A DNA stretch of 21,682 nt from Thermoplasmata archaeon (GTDB taxonomy: Archaea > Thermoplasmatota > Thermoplasmata > Halarchaeoplasmatales > Halarchaeoplasmataceae), in contig JAFDUB010000017.1 of assembly GCA_019594025.1 (NCBI GenBank), positions 1 through 21,682 on the forward strand, in the 5' to 3' direction. Shown piece by piece: positions 15,232 through 21,682 of the stretch (positions are counted from its first letter, which is position 1; the number at the start of each line of letters is the position of its first letter). Under the pieces are notes generated by a model. The model was not told the origin of the DNA, did not search any database, and saw only the letters and a program-made list of their open reading frames with translations. The translations under genes and the position numbers were made by a program.

Positions 15232-15831
15232 ATGGACGTAATGGATATAGAAGATCTAGTTCCAGAGGAGATAGGAGGAATATGCGGAATCGCCGCCCCT
15301 ATTGTTGCTTACATATTCATAGGGATAGCGATTCTGATCAATCGAAGTTGGTTCCGATGGGCTAACCACGCACTCAGCGACCTAGGGGCTGCCGATGCTT
15401 CTTACAGCAATATTTTTAACATCGGACTGGTGTTGGCGGGAATAATTGGATTCTTGTTCGCCATGGCTATATTCAGACTGATAGAGACACGTGTAGGTGT
15501 GGCCGGCGTATCTTTCGTCACCGCAAGCATGATATTATTAATATTGGTGGGTATATTCCCAGCCGGTACCTGGCCGCATTTATATGTGGCAGTGGGCTTT
15601 TACGCTCTTTCCATAATCGGCATTGCATTGATAGGTATCGACCAGATGGTGGACCTGTCCGAGCCTATGTGGGGCGTATTTTTAATATCCAGTATTGTAT
15701 TTAGTCTTGCTACGGTACTACTCTTGTACAGGATACCCTACGACATAGGATACGCCATTCCCGAGTTCATAGGCTCCATCCCGATAATGCAGCTTTCCCT
15801 CGTATGGGGTACCCGGCTGTACTTTGAATGA
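15232..15831 (+). CDS. DUF998-type integral membrane protein
   Basis: A 199-residue protein with about six hydrophobic helices (roughly residues 17-37, 63-84, 92-110, 117-137, 147-165, 175-195). The segment RSWFRWANHALSDLGAADAS after the first helix, followed by FNIGLVLAGIIGF, is the hallmark of the DUF998 family of unknown function. GGAGG seven bases before ATG 15232 supports the start. The stop is next to that of the convergent DJ-1/PfpI gene. Function is unknown; no transport or enzyme motif is visible. Confidence 0.85.
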   Translation: MDVMDIEDLVPEEIGGICGIAAPIVAYIFIGIAILINRSWFRWANHALSDLGAADASYSNIFNIGLVLAGIIGFLFAMAIFRLIETRVGVAGVSFVTASMILLILVGIFPAGTWPHLYVAVGFYALSIIGIALIGIDQMVDLSEPMWGVFLISSIVFSLATVLLLYRIPYDIGYAIPEFIGSIPIMQLSLVWGTRLYFE

Positions 15832-15832
15832 T

Positions 15833-16337
15833 CTACTTCAAAAGCGCCAGGGTCTCTTTCATGAATGCGGGCAGGTCCGGGGGTGTCCGTGAGGTTACCA
15901 GCTTACCGTCCACCACTACCTCTCTATCCTCGAACTTACCTCCTGCATTCTTAAGGTCGGTAGAAACTGATTTGTAGGATGTAACTCTTTTACCCTTCAC
16001 CCACATCCGCTTCTATGAGAAGCTGCGGTCCGTGGCATATAGCTGAAACCACCAAACCCTTTTCGACCGCTTTTTTAACTAGTTTAACCATCTTTTTGTT
16101 CTGCCGCATCCTGTCAGGTGCAGACCCTCCAGGTATAACAACTACGTCGTAATCGCTCACATCCGGATCATCGGCCGCTAGATCTGCCTCTAATTCAAGA
16201 CCGTAGCCCCCATAATAAGTCTCTCCCTTTCTAGGACCCACTAACTTCACTTCATAACCTGCTTCTTTTAACCGGTAGTAGGGGTACGTTAACTCAGTAT
16301 CCTGAAAACCGTTTTCTATCAACACTATCGCTTTCAT
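15833..16337 (-). pseudogene. DJ-1/PfpI family protein, frameshifted
   Basis: The 5' part, from ATG 16337, reads MKAIVLIENGFQDTELTYPY, then VVVIPGGSAPD and the nucleophile elbow SAICHGPQLLIEADV, then stops early after GEG. The family's C-terminal part continues in another frame: VKGKRVTSYKSVSTDLKNAG, EDREVVVDGKLVTSRTPPDL and PAFMKETLALLK, ending in TAG at 15833. Removing one G from the GGG run at 16000-16002 (CCC on the plus strand) joins the two into about 167 residues, a normal length. The family includes glyoxalase-like deglycases and PfpI peptidase-annotated proteins. A sequencing error in the homopolymer is as plausible as a true pseudogene. Confidence 0.9.
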
Positions 16338-16394
16338 GTTTATCTACCGAGTAATTGGAAGTAGTCCGTGGGATTTAGTTTTAACGCAATCGAT

Positions 16395-17711
16395 CTACTT
16401 CGGCCCTTTGGGCTTTTTAATATGTATGAAAAACAGCACGATTACCACCGCTACAGCTATAATCAAACTCACTATTAATATTCGGATTATTATGGAATAA
16501 TCAAATCCCGGATCTTCTTCAACCTCCGTCGGAGTAAAACCAATAGTGTTCGACTCGTCTCTCAACGATTCTCCTTCTAACGCCACTACACGATAGTAGT
16601 ATCTGCGGTTAAATTCCACTTCGCTGTCGGTGAACTCATTTTCTTCCACTATCTCATAAGGCGATAACGACTCGGGTTCGTTACCTCTGTAAATAAGATA
16701 TGCCGTGGAGTGCTCAAGATCATACCAGGAGAGGTGAGCTCCATTTTCTTTTCGCTCAATGGTCAACGGTATCTGAATCTCGTCTTTTTCTTCCCGTAAA
16801 CCAATTTGTTTCTCTATGGAAAGACCGCTTTCCCCCACAGCGTTAATAGCACTAATCGAATATATGGCACTGGTACCTATATCAGAATCTCTAAAATGCT
16901 CTTCCCTCACGGTAGAAATGTGTGCACCATCCCGGTGTATCCTGTATTCGTAAACAGTTGTGCCTCCGTCTTCCGTTGGTTCGTCCCAGATTAGATCAAC
17001 AAAATCGCTACCTCTGAAGCTTCGTAAATTCCTAGGTACTTCAGGGACGTTAAATTCCTGTGAAGGGATGATCTCAGAAGATTCTACCTCTTCACTTAGT
17101 CCGATATTGTTACGTGCCTTTATCCGATACCGGTATGTGACCCCGTTGCGAACGGCTCTATCTTCATATTTATAGACCGTTCCCGCGGCATGAATAAATT
17201 CGAGGTCACCATCTTCTTCCGCACGGAAGATACGATAATTCTTCACCAATCTATTACCGTTGTCTAAAGGTCGGTTCCAAGTTAAAACCGCTGTTGAGTT
17301 ACCCGGATAGGCTTTAAATTCTGTAGGTGGGGTAGGTGTGTTAGCTCCTGGAAGAGTGGCTGAAACGGTCTCTGAACATTGAGACTCGAGGTGGTCTTCA
17401 AGTATGGTTACCCAGTATTTATAAGTCCGACCTTCCTCAACCTCTTCGTCCCGGTATGAAGTTTGATCCTTTCCTACTTCTTGATAAACATACCTTTGGT
17501 CCTCCGCCAAACCTCGATAGATACGGTATCCGGTTATCCCGCCCCGATACGGTTCGTTCCATTCTAGAAGGATACTATCTTCCTCAGCGGTGGCTCTCAA
17601 TTCGGTACCTTCGGATACACTGTTTACAGGAGATGGTATTAAGGATATTACAAGTAGTAATAAAACGAACGTTACCGGCAGACTGCTGTATTTGATAAGG
17701 GCGCTTCTCAT
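16395..17711 (-). CDS. Secreted, membrane-anchored protein with fibronectin type III domains
   Basis: A 438-residue protein with an N-terminal signal peptide (SLPVTFVLLLLVISLIP, residues 10-26) and a C-terminal membrane helix (about 405-430) before a basic tail (HIKKPKGPK), so it should sit outside the cell anchored at its C-terminus. Between them are four repeats of fibronectin type III character: ILLEWNEPYRGGITGYRIYR, AVLTWNRPLDNGN with KNYRIFR, VDLIWDEPTEDGGTTVYEYR, and a degenerate fourth, AHLSWYDLEHSTAYLIYR. GGTGG precedes the ATG and a TATA-like GTTATATATT lies some 40 bp upstream. It may be an adhesion or surface-layer associated protein; no catalytic domain is visible. Confidence 0.88.
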   Translation of the reverse strand: MRSALIKYSSLPVTFVLLLLVISLIPSPVNSVSEGTELRATAEEDSILLEWNEPYRGGITGYRIYRGLAEDQRYVYQEVGKDQTSYRDEEVEEGRTYKYWVTILEDHLESQCSETVSATLPGANTPTPPTEFKAYPGNSTAVLTWNRPLDNGNRLVKNYRIFRAEEDGDLEFIHAAGTVYKYEDRAVRNGVTYRYRIKARNNIGLSEEVESSEIIPSQEFNVPEVPRNLRSFRGSDFVDLIWDEPTEDGGTTVYEYRIHRDGAHISTVREEHFRDSDIGTSAIYSISAINAVGESGLSIEKQIGLREEKDEIQIPLTIERKENGAHLSWYDLEHSTAYLIYRGNEPESLSPYEIVEENEFTDSEVEFNRRYYYRVVALEGESLRDESNTIGFTPTEVEEDPGFDYSIIIRILIVSLIIAVAVVIVLFFIHIKKPKGPK

Positions 17712-17771
17712 AAGTTAGCCACCAATGTAATAGAGATTATATGAGGTAATATATAACCTTTGATGAGATAC

Positions 17772-19139
17772 CTACAAAGGTCGGAACTCCGCCATGAAGT
17801 GGCCCAGGAGTTTCGGAGCATATATACGCTCCAATCCCATTATATCGTCTCTTTTTTCGTGTAAAGAAGTGACACACTCAGCCACGAAGTTTAATTGATT
17901 AAGAGTATAAACCCGCCTCGGTATCGCCAGTCTCATAAACTCCAGGAGTGCTGGTAGTACGTTTCCTTCTTCATCTGTCTCTCCGAAAGCACTTGTTCCC
18001 AGTTCAACACCCCTTACACCCCCTTCAATGTAAAGCTCGGCGGTCAGTGATTGGGCCGGGAACTGTACTTGTGGTATATGGGGCAGGAACTCTTTTCCAT
18101 CGATGAAAACGGCGTGCCCGCCGACCGGTCTTGCGATTGGGACACCTGCTTTGTGGAGTAGATCTCCTAAGTATTTCACCTGTTGATGCCTGTACTTGAG
18201 ATACTCGAATCTCGTCGATTCTCTTACACCCTGGGCAATAGCCGCCAGTTCTCGACAGGCCATACCACCATAGGTGGGAAATCCTTCGATTATTATACCT
18301 AGTTCAACACATTTTTTGTGCAGCTTTTCGTCTTTTACACCCAGCAAACCACCTATGTTCGTCAACCCGTCCTTCTTTGCACTGAATGTGAAACCGTCTG
18401 CATAGGAGAACATTTCCTTAACTATGTCTCTAACGGATCTATCGGCGTATCCCTTTTCTTTAGTCTTTATAAAAAAGGCGTTCTCCGCAAACCTGCATGC
18501 GTCTAGGAAAAAGGGTATGTCGTGTTCGTTAGCTAGTTCACTAACTTCTTTAATATTTTTCATGGATACGGGCTGGCCGCCGGCGGTGTTATTCGTAATT
18601 GTGAGCATGATAACAGGTATGTTCTCTTTTCCTTTTTCTTCTATGAATTTTTTCAATTTGGATATGTCCATGTTTCCCTTGAAATCACCTGGTTTTCCGG
18701 GTTCGTACGCCTCGTCTACAACCAAATTAACTGGCGTTCCCCCCTTATGTTTTACGTTTGCATGGGTGGTATCGAAGTGCATGTTGTTGGGTACGTAATC
18801 ACCTTCTTTCACGGTTAAAGAAAAAAGAATGTTCTCCGAAGCCCTTCCCTGGTGCACGGGGACGAATCGTTGAAAACCGAATATGTCGGATATGGTCTTT
18901 TCCAGCAACCTGTAAGAACTGCCGCCGGCGTAAGCCTGCTCCGTGGTGAACATCTTACCCCACTGCTGATCGCTCATTGCAGACATACCGGAGTCTGTCA
19001 GCATATCGATGAATACGTCCTTTGCTTCGAGTTTGAAAACGTTGTATCCAATAGATTCTATCTTCTTTTTTCTCTCCTCCCTCGATAAACGGGTAAGAGG
19101 CTCGATCATCTTAATCCTGAAGGGTTCCGGTTCTAACAT
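17772..19139 (-). CDS. tnaA: Tryptophanase (beta-eliminating lyase family)
   Basis: A 455-residue PLP enzyme of the tryptophanase/tyrosine phenol-lyase family, starting EPEPFRIKMIEPLTRLSREE. The PLP lysine is K256 in FSAKKDGL. Family segments include LTDSGMSAMSDQQWGKM, VPVHQGRASEN, AGGQPVSM, EGFPTYGGMACREL, VGGHAVFIDGKEF and IPRRVYT. Residues that separate the two activities point to tryptophan: D123 where tyrosine phenol-lyase has Thr124, L380 where it has Arg381, and H447 where it has Phe448. The reaction would be tryptophan to indole, pyruvate and ammonia. ATG 19139 (AGAGAGTG eight bases upstream) is preferred to ATG 19160. Horizontal origin is possible, as the enzyme is best known from bacteria. 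The leader region contains a 10-bp stem. Confidence 0.9.
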   Translation of the reverse strand: MLEPEPFRIKMIEPLTRLSREERKKKIESIGYNVFKLEAKDVFIDMLTDSGMSAMSDQQWGKMFTTEQAYAGGSSYRLLEKTISDIFGFQRFVPVHQGRASENILFSLTVKEGDYVPNNMHFDTTHANVKHKGGTPVNLVVDEAYEPGKPGDFKGNMDISKLKKFIEEKGKENIPVIMLTITNNTAGGQPVSMKNIKEVSELANEHDIPFFLDACRFAENAFFIKTKEKGYADRSVRDIVKEMFSYADGFTFSAKKDGLTNIGGLLGVKDEKLHKKCVELGIIIEGFPTYGGMACRELAAIAQGVRESTRFEYLKYRHQQVKYLGDLLHKAGVPIARPVGGHAVFIDGKEFLPHIPQVQFPAQSLTAELYIEGGVRGVELGTSAFGETDEEGNVLPALLEFMRLAIPRRVYTLNQLNFVAECVTSLHEKRDDIMGLERIYAPKLLGHFMAEFRPL

Positions 19140-19196
19140 CGTATTCACTCTCTGCAGCATGGATAAGGGTGTATTTAAGAATTTAGAGGAGATGAA

Positions 19197-19244
19197 GGTT
19201 GCAGGGTATTCGGTTGAGGAGGAAAAAAGTTACCCCCTGCAACC
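19197..19244. repeat. Inverted repeat (10-bp perfect arms) between tnaA and ubiB
   Basis: GGTTGCAGGG (19197-19206) and CCCTGCAACC (19235-19244) are exact inverted copies with a 28-base spacer. The element lies within 60-105 bp upstream of the tnaA start and within any transcript starting at the TATATATA box (19273-19280) in the minus direction. It could fold in the tnaA leader RNA or bind a dimeric regulator. No other use for it is evident. Confidence 0.5.
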
Positions 19245-19272
19245 CTCTTTGTCGGAGTGGAAGTGAGAGGGG

Positions 19273-19280
19273 TATATATA
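19273..19280. promoter_or_regulatory. Symmetric TATA box between tnaA and ubiB
   Basis: GGTATATATATCT is a strong TATA-like element readable on both strands. In the minus direction it would start tnaA transcripts near 19250, giving a leader of about 110 bases with the inverted repeat. In the plus direction it would start upstream of ubiB, which also has a nearer TATA (TTATAAAATA, 19327-19336). Confidence 0.4.
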
Positions 19281-19326
19281 TCTTTGGGTTTCGTATGGTA
19301 AAATAGTTCTCACGAAAACGGACAAA

Positions 19327-19336
19327 TTATAAAATA
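19327..19336 (+). promoter_or_regulatory. TATA box of the UbiB-family gene
   Basis: TTATAAAATA is centred about 30 bp upstream of ATG 19362, consistent with a leaderless message. It argues against the in-frame ATG at 19338, which would lie before the transcript start. Confidence 0.5.
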
Positions 19337-19361
19337 CATGTTCTTGATATCGTATCTAATC

Positions 19362-20999
19362 ATGAAACGGACGGGTAAAATAGAACGCCTGAAGGAGATA
19401 GTCGAGGTACTAGTAGAGCATGGTTTAGTTGACTTTGTCAAGGAGATCGGGCTTATCAGCTTTGTTTCCAGGACAAGATTAGAGAACCAATTAGAATATC
19501 AGATGGAGACTGTCGACGCATCCCTGTTGAGAGAATTACTTGAGGATCTGGGACCCACCTTTATCAAGTTGGGACAATTTTTGGCACTGCGTCCGGATCT
19601 CGTACCGTTAGAATTTGCCAATGAATTGAGAAGGCTCTATGAACATGTGAGTCCTTACCCCGCCGAGGATGCTAGAAAGATAATAGAGAAAGAACTAGGG
19701 GCGCCCATAACCAGGATATTCGACGAGTTCTACAACACTCCGTTGGGCTCCGCATCAATCGGCCAGGTACACGAAGCTACGTTGAAGACAGGGGAAGAGG
19801 TGGTGGTAAAGGTACAGCGTCCCAACATAAGGGATAGAGTACGGGCGGATATGGCGTTGATAAAAAAAATTGCGCAACTCATCGAGAAATGGGTGCCTGA
19901 AAGTGAGATGTATCATCCACAGGAAACGGTTAACGAATTTAAGAAAATGCTTGAAAAGGAGATGAATTACACCATCGAAGCAAGGAACGCTCAAAGATTC
20001 TATGAAGCTTTCGAAGAGGATCCAGACATTATAGTTCCAAAGGTCTATTGGGAATATGTGACCCGAAAGGTGCTCGTACTGGAAAATGTGCAAGGTAAAA
20101 GTATCAGACAGGCCATAGACGGGGACTATCCAAGAGAGTTTAAGCAAAGGCTGGCGACGGAATTTGCCCAGGCTATGCTGCGCCAGTTCTTCATCCATGG
20201 TATTTTTCACGCCGATCCGTCGCCGGGGAACGTGTACTACCGTGAGGACGGCAAGATAGCGTTTCTCGACTTCGGAGCGGTCGGTAGGTTGACTACAAGA
20301 AAACGTGGGAAGTTAATAGACCTCTTCATGGCCATGGCCAAAGGAGATTCAAGAAAGGTTATGGAAGTGCTGCTGGAATTGAGCGTGCAGCACGGCGAAT
20401 ACGATCCTGAAGAACTGGAATGGGATATTGAGGATATTCTAGAATTGTACAAACGAAAAGAGGATGTCATGTTCAAGGAGGGAGCTAACGAGGAGATAAT
20501 GATGATCGTCAATAAGCATAACATCTCCCTTCCGCCAAGTTTTCTTTTAATGGAAAGGGCACTCATCGAAACCGAGGGTATCTGCAACGCCTTGGATCCC
20601 AAGTTCGATTTCTTTACAGCAGCTGAACCGGTCATAGTTGAGATTATCCAGGATAGATACGGTCCACGAGCTCAGCTCAAATCGTTTTTCAACAGTGCTA
20701 AGGACTACAAAAAATTGGTTTCAAAGCTGCCCAATAAGATCAATAACGTCCTCGAACGATTCGAGGAGCGAGATTTTGCGGTGACCATAGAACACAAGGG
20801 ATTGAAGGAACTCGAGATGAGGCTGGAAACCATCTCTAACCGATTGAGTTACACCATAATAACCGCTGCTATAATCATCGGTTCCGCCCTGGTTGTTATG
20901 TCCGGACAAGAGGTGCTCTTTGGTCCGTACATATTTTTAGTATCGGTTCTGATGGGGATATGGTTGCTGACTATTATCGTTAGAAGAGGAAGTTATTAG
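19362..20999 (+). CDS. UbiB/ABC1 (ADCK) family atypical kinase
   Basis: A 545-residue protein with the UbiB-family signature: the KxGQ motif in GPTFIKLGQFLALRPDLVP, the glycine-rich loop GSASIGQVHEA, the VVKVQRP lysine, the NYTIEARNAQRF segment, a catalytic GIFHADPSPGN and the metal-binding DFGAVGRL. Two membrane helices at the C-terminus (SYTIITAAIIIGSALVV and YIFLVSVLMGIWLLTII) anchor it. Family members act on lipid or isoprenoid quinone metabolism, probably as ATPases; the archaeal role is unknown. ATG 19362 is used because a TATA box lies 30 bp upstream. It diverges from tnaA. Length is typical for the family. Confidence 0.93.
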   Translation: MKRTGKIERLKEIVEVLVEHGLVDFVKEIGLISFVSRTRLENQLEYQMETVDASLLRELLEDLGPTFIKLGQFLALRPDLVPLEFANELRRLYEHVSPYPAEDARKIIEKELGAPITRIFDEFYNTPLGSASIGQVHEATLKTGEEVVVKVQRPNIRDRVRADMALIKKIAQLIEKWVPESEMYHPQETVNEFKKMLEKEMNYTIEARNAQRFYEAFEEDPDIIVPKVYWEYVTRKVLVLENVQGKSIRQAIDGDYPREFKQRLATEFAQAMLRQFFIHGIFHADPSPGNVYYREDGKIAFLDFGAVGRLTTRKRGKLIDLFMAMAKGDSRKVMEVLLELSVQHGEYDPEELEWDIEDILELYKRKEDVMFKEGANEEIMMIVNKHNISLPPSFLLMERALIETEGICNALDPKFDFFTAAEPVIVEIIQDRYGPRAQLKSFFNSAKDYKKLVSKLPNKINNVLERFEERDFAVTIEHKGLKELEMRLETISNRLSYTIITAAIIIGSALVVMSGQEVLFGPYIFLVSVLMGIWLLTIIVRRGSY

Positions 21000-21044
21000 C
21001 ACGATTTCTAAAAATGGATTTTTCGAGATAACCGCAGTAGTAAA

Positions 21045-21113
21045 TTATGCATTTTCTATCTCTGCGATTATCTCGTCTATTTCTTTCAATACTTTTTTCT
21101 TTTTCTCGGACAT
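21045..21113 (-). CDS. Candidate small protein (22 aa)
   Basis: An ORF reading MSEKKKKVLKEIDEIIAEI and ending ENA, an amphipathic, highly charged helix. GGTGA, which matches the anti-Shine-Dalgarno sequence, is six bases upstream of the ATG, and a long TATA element (21151-21166) lies about 45 bp upstream, a normal leader distance. It occupies part of the 250-bp gap between the UbiB gene and the zinc-ribbon gene. It is too short for sequence-based recognition, so it is a candidate only. Confidence 0.4.
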   Translation of the reverse strand: MSEKKKKVLKEIDEIIAEIENA

Positions 21114-21150
21114 GATTGTTCACCGTTTGTTGAAGAAGGGGGAGAAGGGG

Positions 21151-21166
21151 TTTATATATATATTTT
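21151..21166. promoter_or_regulatory. Long symmetric TATA element, possibly bidirectional
   Basis: TTTATATATATATTTT reads as an archaeal box A on both strands. Rightwards it could serve the zinc-ribbon gene at 21262 (leader of about 80 bases); leftwards it could serve the 22-codon ORF at 21113. The direction cannot be settled from the sequence. Confidence 0.5.
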
Positions 21167-21261
21167 ATGGCTAGGGTGTTTCATCCCGGAAAATGGTAAA
21201 AGTACAAAAACATTAATACGGAAGCACTGGTTAATAATAACCCCACACAGAGGTGTACAAG

Positions 21262-21642
21262 CTGATAAAAGAAAACCTTCTTCTATGCCCGGTTTGCGAA
21301 TCCGAGATACCGGAGGATGCCGACGAATGCCCCGGCTGTGGCCTTGATAGGATAATAATCGAGCTTGAGGAAGGAGGGGGAGAAAACGACAAGTATGTCG
21401 AAAACTTGGAGAAGCTGCTGGAGGATGATTCCGAAGATTTGGTTTTAGATTTAGATGATGCACTCGATGATGAATTGGAACTCTCAGAAGAGCTTCCCGA
21501 TGAAGAGCTGGACCAGGAGCTGGGACTGCTAGAAGACATACTTGTCGTTTTCTCTAGCCATGTTGTTCTCCAGCAGGATTTCATGTACTTTGATATCCGC
21601 TATTTTGATACCATCCTTCTTTCGAAGATATTTAGCAATTGA
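21262..21642 (+). CDS. Acidic zinc-ribbon protein, probably disrupted at its 3' end
   Basis: The N-terminus has a zinc ribbon (LLCPVCESEI and DECPGCGLDR) followed by a very acidic stretch (Asp/Glu-rich, about residues 30-88). It resembles the double-ribbon gene at 4923, including CACAGAGGTGTA before the start and exactly eight residues before the first CPVC if translation starts at CTG 21262. GTG 21253 is the only conventional alternative, but it is part of that GAGGTG. From about 21535 the reading frame runs antisense through a transposase fragment, so the last 35 or so residues, and the missing C-terminal ribbon, suggest the original 3' end is lost. The ORF as it stands ends at TGA 21642. 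Confidence 0.65.
   Translation: MIKENLLLCPVCESEIPEDADECPGCGLDRIIIELEEGGGENDKYVENLEKLLEDDSEDLVLDLDDALDDELELSEELPDEELDQELGLLEDILVVFSSHVVLQQDFMYFDIRYFDTILLSKIFSN
21380..21554. repeat. 20-bp perfect inverted repeat at a probable rearrangement junction
   Basis: GAGAAAACGACAAGTATGTC at 21380-21399 recurs as its exact reverse complement at 21535-21554, 135 bases apart. The left copy is inside the acidic zinc-ribbon gene; the right copy marks the point where the transposase fragment of the other strand begins. Direct repeats, not inverted ones, are expected from simple insertion, so this looks like an inversion, fold-back or assembly chimera. Confidence 0.8.
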
Positions 21643-21681
21643 AGTTGCACCTGCATGCAACTTCTTCCAAGTTTGAATTAC
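21529..21681 (-). mobile_element. Transposase fragment (HTH region), truncated
   Basis: Reading leftwards from the window edge, 50 codons remain: VIQTWKKLHAGATSIAKYLR, KKDGIKIADIKVHEILLENN, MARENDKYVF, then TAG. The pattern (W-x-x-x-H/Y-x-G-A, GIKI, a recognition-helix like KVHEILLENNMARE) is that of the helix-turn-helix part of integrase-type (DDE) transposases common in archaea, perhaps IS481-like. The match ends at ARE-N, exactly where the 20-bp inverted repeat starts, after which the frame reads antisense to the zinc-ribbon gene. The 5' end of the element lies outside the window and the catalytic core is missing on this side. Confidence 0.6.
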
Positions 21682-21682
21682 T

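Noticed and set aside
17772..19139. Tyrosine phenol-lyase as the name of the lyase
   Set aside because: The tyrosine-specific Thr124, Arg381 and Phe448 positions are Asp, Leu and His here, matching tryptophanase.
19159..19266. 35-aa plus-strand ORF across the tnaA leader region
   Set aside because: It has no ribosome-binding site or TATA at its start, it covers the inverted repeat, and nothing suggests selection on the peptide.
21231..21584. 117-aa minus-strand ORF opposite the acidic zinc-ribbon gene
   Set aside because: Long serine runs are the antisense of GAG/GAT codons, a common artefact of acidic genes.
1..21682. tRNA or rRNA genes, CRISPR arrays, C/D box RNAs
   Set aside because: I looked for T-loop motifs, repeat-spacer periodicity and paired C and D boxes in the gaps and found none convincing.

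Overview
The window is archaeal and most likely from a euryarchaeon. It carries an archaeal translation set (aIF2-alpha, ribosomal proteins L44e and S27e, RNase P component 4, diphthine synthase, aTrm5, an archaeal/eukaryote-type IleRS). Genes are preceded by TATA boxes 23-31 bp upstream of leaderless starts, or a little further upstream of short leaders with Shine-Dalgarno (SD) motifs. The nicotinate phosphoribosyltransferase has a C-terminal Cys4 motif like the one known from Thermoplasma, which hints at a Thermoplasmata-related lineage, but I do not assign a phylum or order. Non-ATG starts (TTG, probably CTG) and zinc-ribbon domains are frequent.

Layout. 1-1852: the 3' part of a coiled-coil protein ending in a RING-like zinc finger, coupled to queH. 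1849-3104 (minus): L44e, S27e, aIF2-alpha operon. 3143-4339 (minus): NAD salvage enzyme PncB. 4399-5270: a zinc-ribbon membrane protein and a small acidic double zinc-ribbon protein. 5507-7408: an XPD-type helicase with an extra N-terminal zinc ribbon. 7411-10984 (minus): IleRS plus a downstream unknown gene; the ileS leader has a candidate leaderless peptide with three consecutive Ile codons. 11126-13505: dph5 and trm5 (divergent), then the rnp4 and CRM-domain (YhbY-like) pair. 13586-15107: a small conserved protein, a ModE-type HTH/Nudix fusion, and a frameshifted histidine phosphatase. 15232-17711: a DUF998-type membrane protein, a frameshifted DJ-1/PfpI gene, and a membrane-anchored fibronectin type III protein. 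17772-20999: a tryptophanase-like lyase and a divergent UbiB/ABC1 kinase. 21000-21682: a 22-codon small ORF, a second acidic zinc-ribbon gene, and a transposase fragment joined at a 20-bp inverted repeat.

Most genes serve translation: initiation, ribosome, aminoacylation, tRNA m1G37 and wobble modification, EF2 diphthamide, RNase P. PncB and the Nudix fusion may both touch NAD/ADP-ribose metabolism. No tRNA, rRNA or CRISPR array was recognised, and no gene-free gap exceeds about 240 bp. The points most worth a second look are the ileS leader peptide, the junction at the right end, the two homopolymer frameshifts, the non-ATG start pair, the ModE-Nudix fusion and the active-site signature of the tryptophanase.
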